From positions 577-7,360 of the forward strand of contig DMJQ01000115.1 of NCBI GenBank assembly GCA_003457065.1: DNA of 6,784 nucleotides. Direction: 5' to 3'. The translations under genes and the position numbers were made by a program. Positions 1 through 5,843 of this stretch are shown piece by piece. This stretch comes from Clostridiales bacterium (GTDB taxonomy: Bacteria > Bacillota > Clostridia > Tissierellales > Sedimentibacteraceae). The stretch's first letter is position 1; every line of letters begins with the position of its first letter. A model generated the notes under the pieces. That model was not told the origin of the DNA, did no database searches, and worked only from the letters and a program-made list of their open reading frames with translations.

Positions 1-48
1 TTTTCATAAACGGCTTAATATAGCAGAAACGCTTATATCAAGCCATTC

Positions 49-84
49 ATAGTCAACAAAGATTAAAATATCTTTGTTGACTAT
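49..84. repeat. Perfect 14-bp inverted repeat (hairpin)
   Basis: Bases 49-62 and 71-84 are perfect reverse complements (arm ATAGTCAACAAAGA) around an 8-nt AT-rich loop. The structure is the same on both strands. No T-run follows on either side: the plus side continues AAGGGGACG and the minus side GAATGGC. It is therefore not a standard intrinsic terminator. It lies about 140 bases past the argG stop and could be an mRNA-stabilising hairpin, a regulatory site for a gene to the left, or part of a small repeat. Confidence 0.6.
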
Positions 85-96
85 AAGGGGACGTCC

Positions 97-127
97 GCTT
101 GAAAACACTTTTTAAGCGTTTTCAGGT
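97..127. repeat. Imperfect hairpin downstream of argG
   Basis: The sequence folds into a stem of about 13 base pairs, with one mismatch (A107 opposite C117) and G-T wobbles near the base, closed by a TTT loop at 111-113. The strongest part is TGAAAAC at 100-106 paired with GTTTTCA at 118-124. No T-tract follows, so a terminator role is doubtful. It sits between the other two hairpins in the argG downstream region. Confidence 0.4.
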
Positions 128-179
128 TCACTAAGTATAAAATATACGATTTTTGTTACCGTAATTAAACTATTTTACA

Positions 180-214
180 ATAGGATACGGTAGAAGCTTA
201 TGTCCGTACCCTAT
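180..214 (-). terminator. Candidate argG terminator, weak T-tract
   Basis: Bases 180-190 (ATAGGATACGG) pair with 204-214 (CCGTACCCTAT) over 11 positions with one wobble, around a 13-nt loop. The hairpin begins 12 bases after the argG stop codon in the direction of argG transcription, the expected place for a terminator. After the stem the minus strand reads TGTAAAATAG, so the T-run is poor and termination may be weak. The other two hairpins further left may contribute. Confidence 0.4.
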
Positions 215-225
215 CAAAGTTTATC

Positions 226-1482
226 TTATTTTTCTACTCCCGGAAAACTCAGCCCTTTTTGCTTTTGAAGCGCCTGATTGTTTAAGGCACGTACCTTGAT
301 CGGCAGGCCGAACAGATTAATGAAGCCTTCGGAATCCCCATGATTAAAAGCGTCCGATTCGTCAAAGGTTGCCATAGCTTCGGAGAACAAAGAATAGGGT
401 GAAGTTACCGACGCCGGAATGATATTACCTTTATAGAGCTTAAGCTTTACATCGCCGGTTACAGTTTCCTGGGTAGAATCCACAAAGGCACTCATGGCTT
501 TTCTGAGGGGGGTGTACCATTGGCCGTTGTAAACCAGCTCGGCGAATTTAAGGGCAAGCTGCTGCTTATAGTGGGTTGTTTCACGGTCAAGGGTAATTTC
601 TTCAAGTTTCTGGTGTGCGGCATACAGTACCGCGCCGCCGGGGGTTTCATATACACCGCGGCTTTTCATACCCACCAGACGGTTTTCTACAATATCCAAT
701 ATGCCGCAGCCATTGGCGCCCCCCAGCTTATTGAGCTTTAAAATCAAAGAAACCGAGTCCATCTCTACGCCGTCAATAGCAGTGGGAACGCCCTTTTCAA
801 AATGAATCGTCACATAAGTTGGCTTATCCGGCGCCTGCTCAGGAGAAACACACATCTCAAGGAAGCCTTCTTTATTAAGAGGCGCCTCATTTGCCGGATC
901 TTCCAAATCCAGCCCCTCATGGGACAAATGCCACAAGTTTTTATCCTTGGAATAATTTGTTTCACGGTTTATTTTAAGGGGAATATTATGTTTAATTGCG
1001 TAGTCAATTTCTTTATCCCGGGAATTCAGCTCCCAGAAACGCCATGGCGCAATAATATCCATATGAGGTGCAAAATGCTTAATGGCAAGCTCAAAACGAA
1101 CCTGATCATTGCCCTTGCCGGTGCAGCCATGACAAATCGCATCGACGCCTTCCTTAAGGGCAATTTCTACAATGCGCTTTGCAGTAATGGGGCGCGCAAA
1201 AGAAGTTCCCAAGAGATACTGCTCATAGGTTGCTCCCGCTTTCATCGTGGGGATAATATAATCGTCTACAAATTCCTGGGTGATGTCTTCAATATAGAGC
1301 TTAGATGCGCCTGTACTAAGGGCTCTTTCTTCAAGGCCTTCCAGTTCATCCGCCTGACCAACGTTTGCAGAAACGGCAATAACTTCGCAGCCATAGTTTT
1401 CTTTCAGCCAGGGAATTAGCACAGAAGTGTCCAAACCGCCGGAATATGCCAATACGACCTTGTTGTATTTCTTATTTTTCAT
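226..1482 (-). CDS. argG: Argininosuccinate synthase
   Basis: Joins citrulline and aspartate with ATP to give argininosuccinate, the penultimate step of arginine biosynthesis, in the cytoplasm. The 418-residue product is close to the family length of about 400. Visible signatures are the N-terminal PP-loop nucleotide motif AYSGGLDTS (residues 12-20), [13 protein letters not shown] (119-131), the [14 protein letters not shown] region (178-191) and [11 protein letters not shown] (273-283) in the synthetase domain. The ATG at 1482 is chosen because GGAGGG lies 9 bases upstream (1492-1497) and homology starts there; an in-frame ATG at 1659 would add 59 unrelated residues. The gene stands alone here: no argH follows within 225 bases. 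Tandem ARG boxes upstream indicate arginine repression. Confidence 0.97.
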   Translation of the reverse strand: MKNKKYNKVVLAYSGGLDTSVLIPWLKENYGCEVIAVSANVGQADELEGLEERALSTGASKLYIEDITQEFVDDYIIPTMKAGATYEQYLLGTSFARPITAKRIVEIALKEGVDAICHGCTGKGNDQVRFELAIKHFAPHMDIIAPWRFWELNSRDKEIDYAIKHNIPLKINRETNYSKDKNLWHLSHEGLDLEDPANEAPLNKEGFLEMCVSPEQAPDKPTYVTIHFEKGVPTAIDGVEMDSVSLILKLNKLGGANGCGILDIVENRLVGMKSRGVYETPGGAVLYAAHQKLEEITLDRETTHYKQQLALKFAELVYNGQWYTPLRKAMSAFVDSTQETVTGDVKLKLYKGNIIPASVTSPYSLFSEAMATFDESDAFNHGDSEGFINLFGLPIKVRALNNQALQKQKGLSFPGVEK

Positions 1483-1561
1483 TCTTTTCAACCCTCCAAA
1501 ATTATTTTGATTTTTGTGATATCCATAATTATAAAGATTCATTTTTATAAACGCAATAAGA

Positions 1562-1600
1562 AATGTATAAATATTTAATATTTGTGAATATTTATACATA
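1562..1600 (-). promoter_or_regulatory. Tandem ARG boxes (ArgR/AhrC operator) of argG
   Basis: Two 18-bp sites match the ARG box consensus WNTGAATWWWWATTCANW: 1583-1600 (TGTGAATATTTATACATA) at 17 of 18 positions and 1562-1579 at 16 of 18. They are separated by exactly 3 bases, the spacing known for paired ARG boxes bound by the ArgR hexamer. A perfect 13-bp inverted repeat (1563-1575 with 1587-1599) runs across both boxes. They lie between the candidate argG promoter and the start codon, so bound repressor would block initiation or early elongation. The motif comparison was done by eye. Confidence 0.8.
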
Positions 1601-1620
1601 AGGCAATTAAAAAATCTGAT

Positions 1621-1651
1621 ATTATATGGATAAAAATACATCTTGCACCAA
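1621..1651 (-). promoter_or_regulatory. Candidate argG promoter
   Basis: On the minus strand a perfect TATAAT (-10) lies at 1621-1626. The best -35 is TTGGTG at 1646-1651 with a long 19-base spacer, matching only three of six positions, so the -35 call is weak. Transcription would start near 1614, just upstream of the ARG boxes, giving a leader of about 130 bases. Confidence 0.45.
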
Positions 1652-1736
1652 ATATACAATCATTTGACTTTAAAATTTTTCCAAATCACAGGCTTATAAT
1701 TTTAAGTGCTTAGTATATAAGTAAAGGTGCTCTTAG

Positions 1737-2215
1737 TATTTAATATGCTTGAAATATATTTGGAGGGAGTTTTCAGCTCTTACAAGTAAAACGATAGATG
1801 AACTTGGCTTCTTTATTTTAGAAAAGGGAATCCGGACTGAAGGGATATTAAAATGGGATTTGATAATGATGGAAATAGTTTTCTCCTGTCATCAATTACA
1901 GATAATAAAATGATATTTGAAAAGAAATAGTTTTATTGAAATCAGTATAGAAAGAAGCGTCTTAGTTTCTAAAATTTTAAATTATTGCAGGATAAAGGTA
2001 CAGATATAATAAACGCAAGTTTTATAATTGAAATTATGATAGATATTTGCTTTAAAAATACATCGTGTATAAGCAGTATAATAATAAGCCCGAACTTTGA
2101 TTTATAGAGGCATTAAAACATGCTTATAATAACAGGGATTTCCTTGCTAAACTGGGCCTGTATTTTTTCTGCAATCAGAAAAGACCATGGTGAAGCTTTT
2201 GCTTTAATATCCTAA
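1737..2215 (+). pseudogene. Possible eroded coding remnant, unidentified
   Basis: This gene-free stretch reads like a decayed gene. One frame is open from 1737 to 1913 and gives a protein-like string containing TSKTIDELGFFILEKGIRTE. At about 1850 the plausible reading shifts to another frame (DNDGNSFLLSSITDNK), which continues to 2215 but is cut by stops at 1928, 1937, 1970, 2105, 2114 and 2213. Open stretches between those stops (for example 1973-2107) remain protein-like. I do not recognise the family. Chance open frames in AT-rich DNA cannot be excluded. Confidence 0.25.
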
Positions 2216-2281
2216 AGTACCTTTTTTATTGAAACAGCGGGTTAATTTATAGGAGAAGAGTACAATAAACAGAAAATAAGC

Positions 2282-2310
2282 TTGAAATTGTTCCGTCTTA
2301 TTTATATACT
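2282..2310 (+). promoter_or_regulatory. Sigma-A promoter of the PucR-family gene
   Basis: TTGAAA at 2282-2287 and TATACT at 2305-2310 each match five of six consensus positions, and the spacer is exactly 17 bases. Transcription would start near 2317 and give a leader of about 65 bases to the ATG at 2381. No clear palindromic operator was seen at this promoter. Confidence 0.65.
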
Positions 2311-2380
2311 ATTTAATCAGAGGTACCATAGTTTCAGTATCTTACGATAAATATTTAAGTATTTGAAGCGAGGAAAATCC

Positions 2381-3991
2381 ATGGCCTTAACAGTAAGTGA
2401 AGCCTTAAAGCTGCCAAGTTTAAACGAAGCTTTGGTTGTTGCAGGGAAAAAAGGCTTGAGCAGAAGAATAAGTTCTGTAACGGTAATAGAATATTCTGAA
2501 AATAGCGATTTGCAAAAACAGCTTTTAATAAAGGGCAAATTAGGCGAAGAACTTGCAATAACCTGTTTTGCCGCTATCAGAAACAGCATAGAAGACCAAT
2601 GTGCATGTATCAGGCTTTTAAATTCCATTGGCCAGTCTGGCCTGTTGATATATTATATTGGTTTGGTAGTGCCGAAGCTTGATGAAAGCCTTATTATAAC
2701 TGCGGATGAATTGGATTTTCCGCTTATTGTTATGCCGGAAAACCGCTCGGATTTCCGTTATTCTGAGGTAATCTATGATGTAATCAGAACCTTGGAAGAA
2801 AAACGAAAGAAACAAATATATATCGTAAGCGATGTTCTTGAGAACATCTCTTCTCTGAAGAAGGAACAGCGTATCAGTGACAATGTTCTTAGAATAATAA
2901 GCAATAGAATACAGTGTTCCTTGGCTCTTTTAACTAAAAATTTTGACGGCGTATACGCTTATGCCTCTTGGCCCATGTCTGCATCTGCCCTTATCGTAAA
3001 AATACAAAATGCCTATAAAGAGAAAAGCTTAAAAATCGGAGAGAATGAAGTTTATAATATAAATGGGCAAAACATATATACCATCACAGAGCGGGTTTCT
3101 TTTAAGTCTGTGGATTTTCAATATATTATGATTTCTTCCATGCATGGACCGGTTAATTATAATATTATGGAGCAAATCAATGATATTTTGAAAATATATA
3201 ACAGCATATGGGGTAAATCCAGCACAAGCTCGGGAGATTATGAAATTATAAATGCTATTCTTTCAAACGAAGTTTTAAAATTAAGACAGCTGGAAGAAAT
3301 ACTTACAATCGATGTTTCACAGATGAAAAATATGTGGGTAGTGAATTTCTCAGAGCACATTAGTAAAAAAGAAATTGACAGCTTAACAGAAAACATAGTG
3401 AAGTTTTTAAATATCTATAAGTTTAAATATATATGCAGCGAGTATATGGAAAAGATTGTTATATTCTTTGAAAGTGACAGCTTCCATACGGAATTAAATA
3501 ATTTTGCTGAAATGCTTATAAAGGATTTTCAAAATGTAAATAAAGTTCCCATTATACTATTTACATCAGAAGTAGATGGCACAAAAGATGCAAAGGAATG
3601 TTTTATGCTGCTGGAAGAAACAATTAAACCGGCTTTACTCATATATCCAAGAAAATATATACTAAACCGAAGTGAAATCATGTTTACTTATAAATGCATG
3701 AAAAAAATTGAAAGCAATGAAGAAAACGAAAACCTTACAGAAATGATAGCGTCTTTAGTAAATGAAGGGGAAGATAATTGTAATACTCTGATAGAGACTC
3801 TGGCTGTATTTCTGTTAGATGCATCACAAAACATGTCCCAAACGGCAAAACAATTATTTGTTCATTTGAACACAGTAAAATACCGAATCAATAAGGCGTC
3901 GGCTGCCCTTAAATTTCAGATAGGAAAGATGCCGGAAACCTTTGATTTATATACGGAGCTGGCGATTTTGAGATTGCTTGGAAAGAGCTAG
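2381..3991 (+). CDS. PucR-family transcriptional regulator
   Basis: Cytoplasmic DNA-binding regulator of the PucR/CdaR type; the family is named after the Bacillus subtilis purine catabolism regulator, but members control many catabolic genes. The 536-residue protein has the usual layout: an N-terminal PucR sensory domain (about 1-140, starting LTVSEALKLPSLNEA), a variable central region (about 145-450), and a C-terminal PucR-type helix-turn-helix (about 467-533) with the hallmark pattern SQTAKQLFVHLNTVKYRINK. No membrane segments are seen. The ATG at 2381 is preferred over an in-frame TTG at 2363 because GAGG lies 7 bases upstream (2370-2373) and the conserved domain starts immediately after it. 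The gene has its own promoter and terminator. The effector is unknown; the adjacent DUF1177 gene is the obvious target candidate. Confidence 0.88.
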   Translation: MALTVSEALKLPSLNEALVVAGKKGLSRRISSVTVIEYSENSDLQKQLLIKGKLGEELAITCFAAIRNSIEDQCACIRLLNSIGQSGLLIYYIGLVVPKLDESLIITADELDFPLIVMPENRSDFRYSEVIYDVIRTLEEKRKKQIYIVSDVLENISSLKKEQRISDNVLRIISNRIQCSLALLTKNFDGVYAYASWPMSASALIVKIQNAYKEKSLKIGENEVYNINGQNIYTITERVSFKSVDFQYIMISSMHGPVNYNIMEQINDILKIYNSIWGKSSTSSGDYEIINAILSNEVLKLRQLEEILTIDVSQMKNMWVVNFSEHISKKEIDSLTENIVKFLNIYKFKYICSEYMEKIVIFFESDSFHTELNNFAEMLIKDFQNVNKVPIILFTSEVDGTKDAKECFMLLEETIKPALLIYPRKYILNRSEIMFTYKCMKKIESNEENENLTEMIASLVNEGEDNCNTLIETLAVFLLDASQNMSQTAKQLFVHLNTVKYRINKASAALKFQIGKMPETFDLYTELAILRLLGKS

Positions 3992-4043
3992 TTTAACATG
4001 CTTTAAATACAGTAAATAAGCTTAAAGGCATGCTTTATAGCTT

Positions 4044-4093
4044 AAAAACGCTGTGTTCTTTGTCCAATTTGACAAAGAACACGGCGTTTTTTT
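4044..4093 (+). terminator. Strong intrinsic terminator after the PucR-family gene
   Basis: Bases 4044-4064 pair with 4071-4091 over 21 positions with a single wobble, closed by a 6-nt loop (CAATTT). The GC-containing stem is followed by seven T (4087-4093) and preceded by five A, so it could also work in the opposite direction. It separates the regulator from the downstream gene into distinct transcripts. Confidence 0.9.
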
Positions 4094-4115
4094 ATTTATG
4101 TAAATATTTACTTTT

Positions 4116-4142
4116 ACCGCTATAAAAAGTTACTATAGTGGT
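4116..4142. repeat. 9-bp inverted repeat upstream of the DUF1177 gene
   Basis: ACCGCTATA (4116-4124) faces TATAGTGGT (4134-4142) across a 9-base spacer with one G-T pair. It lies just upstream of the candidate -35 box at 4146, a typical place for an activator site. It could equally be chance or a minor hairpin. Confidence 0.4.
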
Positions 4143-4145
4143 GCA

Positions 4146-4174
4146 TTGAAATTATATCATCATTTTATTAAAAC
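4146..4174 (+). promoter_or_regulatory. Candidate promoter of the DUF1177 gene
   Basis: TTGAAA (4146-4151, five of six) is followed after 17 bases by TAAAAC (4169-4174, four of six). The weak -10 would fit a promoter needing activation. The -10 lies inside the palindrome at 4169-4186. Start of transcription would be near 4181, giving a leader of about 40 bases. Confidence 0.35.
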
Positions 4175-4186
4175 AATATTGTTTTA
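4169..4186. promoter_or_regulatory. 18-bp perfect palindrome, candidate operator
   Basis: TAAAACAATATTGTTTTA is a perfect dyad with no spacer. It covers the candidate -10 and start point of the DUF1177 gene and ends 33 bases before its ATG. This position suits a repressor site. The neighbouring PucR-family protein is a candidate ligand by proximity only; no matching copy was found at that regulator's own promoter. Confidence 0.5.
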
Positions 4187-4219
4187 TTATTGTATGTACA
4201 AATGGAAAGAGGCGGTTAT

Positions 4220-5158
4220 ATGCTAATCAAAGAAATTATAGCTCTTTACGATGTATTGGACAGCAGTTTTGTAGACGGAGAAAAAGTAGCGGCATATTTA
4301 AAAACCATCAGGGCAGATGCTGATATTTTGACTTATCCTCTGCATGGTCCAAAGGGAAAAACAGATATGATAAAAATACGCATTCCGGGGATAAACGGAA
4401 AATCAAAAGGCGGAAATGCTCCTACCATAGGGCTTTTAGGCCGCCTTGGAGGCCTTGGAGCAAGACCTGAGCTTACAGGCTTTGTATCTGACGGCGACGG
4501 CGCTCTGGTTGCACTTGCAATTGCCGCAAAGCTTTTAGATATGAACAACAAGGGAGACTTTTTAAAAGGCGATGTAATAGTTTCAACCCATATCTGCCCC
4601 GATGCCCCGACAAGGCCTCATAAGCCTGTTCCTTTTATGGATTCTCCCGTGGAGATGGCTCAGGTAAATAAAGAAGAGGTCGATGACGGGCTGGATGCAA
4701 TATTATCTGTGGACACAACAAAGGGTAACAGAATTATAAACCACAGAGGCTTTGCCATATCTCCTACCGTTAAGGAAGGCTATATTTTAAAAATAAGCAA
4801 TGACCTTCTCGAAATTATGCAGACCGTTACCGGAAAGCTTCCCTATGTATTTCCTATTACCATGCAGGATATTACCCCTTACGGAAACGAGCTTTACCAT
4901 TTAAACAGCATTCTCCAGCCCGCCACGGCAACCAATGCCCCTGTTGTGGGTGTAGCCATAACCACTGAAACAGCTGTTGCCGGCTGCGCAACGGGAGCGA
5001 CTCATTTTTCCGATTTGGAATGCTGCGGCAGATTTGCAGTGGAGGTTGCAAAATACTTCGGCCAGAGTAAATGCTCCTTCTACGATGAAGATGAGTTCGG
5101 AAAAATAGTAAAAAGATACGGAAATATGCATCATTTGCAGACGAAGGGAAACGAATAA
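4220..5158 (+). CDS. DUF1177-family protein
   Basis: Member of an uncharacterised conserved family that I recognise as DUF1177; the function is not established. The 312-residue protein is soluble, with no signal peptide or membrane helix. Family-like conserved blocks are GLLGRLGGLGARPE (71-84), SDGDGALVALAIAAKLL (90-106), STHICPDAPTRPHKPVPFMD (122-141), SVDTTKGNRIINHRG (163-177), QDITPYGNELYHLNSILQPA (216-235) and GCATGATHFSDLE (255-267). Their order recalls M42-type metallopeptidases, with Asp91/93, Asp128, Asp165 and His262 as possible metal ligands; this is inference. The ATG at 4220 has AGAGG 7 bases upstream (4208-4212). Upstream in-frame starts at 4190 (TTG) and 4202 (ATG, lying just ahead of that site) lack a comparable site. 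It appears to be monocistronic, next to a PucR-family regulator that may control it. Confidence 0.8.
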   Translation: MLIKEIIALYDVLDSSFVDGEKVAAYLKTIRADADILTYPLHGPKGKTDMIKIRIPGINGKSKGGNAPTIGLLGRLGGLGARPELTGFVSDGDGALVALAIAAKLLDMNNKGDFLKGDVIVSTHICPDAPTRPHKPVPFMDSPVEMAQVNKEEVDDGLDAILSVDTTKGNRIINHRGFAISPTVKEGYILKISNDLLEIMQTVTGKLPYVFPITMQDITPYGNELYHLNSILQPATATNAPVVGVAITTETAVAGCATGATHFSDLECCGRFAVEVAKYFGQSKCSFYDEDEFGKIVKRYGNMHHLQTKGNE

Positions 5159-5162
5159 ATAT

Positions 5163-5200
5163 AGTAAAATAGCTTTAAGCTAGTAATAAATTATTTTACT
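5163..5200. repeat. 9-bp inverted repeat after the DUF1177 gene
   Basis: AGTAAAATA (5163-5171) is a perfect reverse complement of TATTTTACT (5192-5200), with a small nested palindrome (AGCTTTAAGCT, 5171-5181) between them. It starts 4 bases past the stop codon but has no T-run, so it is a poor terminator. TTTTACT occurs again at 5300-5306 and could compete for the same pairing. Confidence 0.4.
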
Positions 5201-5209
5201 TATAATAGA

Positions 5210-5295
5210 AGCGATATAGTAATTTGCTTTTCTTCCGCAGTAAGTAACGGACTCCAAGAAGGCATACAGTCTAGGAAAAGCAAATTTACAACGCT
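5210..5295. other. Folded intergenic element, possible structured RNA or repeat
   Basis: AATTTGCTTTTC (5221-5232) pairs perfectly with GAAAAGCAAATT (5275-5286), extended outwards by GT/AC past one bulged base (T5287) and, beyond an internal loop, by AGCG (5210-5213) with CGCT (5292-5295). The 42-base apical region can form a short TCCG/CGGA stem (5234-5237 with 5248-5251) or a competing GACT/AGTC stem. The apical region is less AT-rich than the surrounding spacer. It matches no riboswitch or RNA family that I recognise. The strand of function is unknown. Confidence 0.45.
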
Positions 5296-5372
5296 ACTGT
5301 TTTACTTTAATTCGAGTATGCCCGGATTCATATGAAATGGCAGCATTCTCAATTTGCTTTCTCTTTATATAT

Positions 5373-5406
5373 AAAAAGGCGAATAACTAAAGTTATTCGC
5401 CTTTTT
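5373..5406. terminator. Strong bidirectional terminator
   Basis: Bases 5373-5388 and 5391-5406 are perfect 16-bp reverse complements (AAAAAGGCGAATAACT) around an AA centre. Each strand ends the stem in five T. It lies between the converging DUF1177 gene (plus strand) and rubredoxin gene (minus strand) and can end both transcripts. Confidence 0.9.
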
Positions 5407-5412
5407 GCTTAT

Positions 5413-5527
5413 GATACCCATATTTAGTAAATTTAGAGTTCAACAGGAATAAAACTGTATATTTTGTAAGTCTATAGCAAATAGGTTTTATGCCTTCTTT
5501 GCAAGAAATTTACTATGACAGGGTATC
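5413..5527. repeat. 22-bp interrupted inverted repeat next to rubredoxin
   Basis: Bases 5413-5434 and 5506-5527 are reverse complements at 17 of 22 positions: GATACCC pairs with GGGTATC and TAGTAAATTT with AAATTTACTA, with five unmatched bases between the two blocks. The arms enclose 71 bases with no gene. The right arm ends directly against the rubredoxin stop codon, so the structure would form in its 3' untranslated region. It may be a long hairpin or a small element with terminal inverted repeats; no clear target duplication was seen. Confidence 0.5.
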
Positions 5528-5686
5528 CTATTGTTTTTCAAAATCGTCTTTGCTTACACCGCAAAGGGGGCAAACCCAATCATCAGGTATATCCTCGAAA
5601 GCTGTTCCCGGAGCTATCCCGCTGTCAGGATCGCCTACCTCCGGATCATAAACATATCCGCATACTACGCATACATATTTATCCAT
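5528..5686 (-). CDS. Rubredoxin
   Basis: Small cytoplasmic electron carrier with one iron held by four cysteines; in anaerobes it commonly feeds electrons to oxygen and peroxide detoxifying enzymes. The translation is 52 residues, the normal family length. Both metal-binding knuckles are present, CVVCG (Cys6, Cys9) and CPLCG (Cys39, Cys42), along with [14 protein letters not shown] and the IPDDWVCP stretch typical of rubredoxins. The ATG at 5686 has a perfect AGGAGG 6 bases upstream (5693-5698). It follows pyruvate kinase on the same strand after 157 bases and may be read from its own promoter or by read-through. A strong terminator lies about 120 bases downstream. Confidence 0.96.
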   Translation of the reverse strand: MDKYVCVVCGYVYDPEVGDPDSGIAPGTAFEDIPDDWVCPLCGVSKDDFEKQ

Positions 5687-5727
5687 GAAAAACCTCCTCG
5701 CTAATTATTTATTTGAACTGATAAAAC

Positions 5728-5750
5728 TTGGATTTGCTTCACAAATCCAA
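5728..5750 (-). terminator. Hairpin between pyruvate kinase and rubredoxin
   Basis: TTGGATTTG (5728-5736) pairs perfectly with CAAATCCAA (5742-5750) around a 5-base loop. On the minus strand it is followed by GTTTTATC, a short T-run, so it may act as a weak terminator for pyruvate kinase or as a processing hairpin. It lies 41 bases upstream of the rubredoxin start. I saw no convincing rubredoxin promoter in the remaining 5687-5843 spacer. Confidence 0.4.
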
Positions 5751-5843
5751 ACCGCCGCTTACTGAGTTCACAGGGCATCTTTGAAACATAATTACCCCGT
5801 TCTCTAAGTTCGCGCCGTTTCATCATAATCAAAACTAATGGAA

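Noticed and set aside
802..1419. 205-residue open frame on the plus strand inside argG
   Set aside because: Lies wholly antisense to a conserved gene, shows no recognisable family and no convincing ribosome binding site.
1483..1659. N-terminal extension of ArgG from an ATG at 1659
   Set aside because: The extra 59 residues are AT-derived, unlike any ArgG N-terminus, and overlap the ARG boxes and candidate -10. A strong ribosome binding site precedes the ATG at 1482.
2120..2215. 31-residue ORF starting at the ATG at 2120
   Set aside because: No ribosome binding site at correct spacing, AT-rich chance reading, and it falls within the suspected eroded region.
2363..2380. Earlier TTG start for the PucR-family protein
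   Set aside because: It would place the good GAGG ribosome binding site inside the coding region; the ATG at 2381 has correct spacing.
5521..5533. 12-base match GTATCCTATTGT shared between the rubredoxin end and the argG terminator hairpin (minus strand, 178-189)
   Set aside because: A 12-base match between two places in nearly 7 kb is expected by chance, and the flanks do not match.
5728..5750. Kinship between this hairpin and the 5221-5286 element through the shared ATTTGCTT core
   Set aside because: Only eight bases are shared and the rest of the two structures differ, so a common repeat family is not supported.
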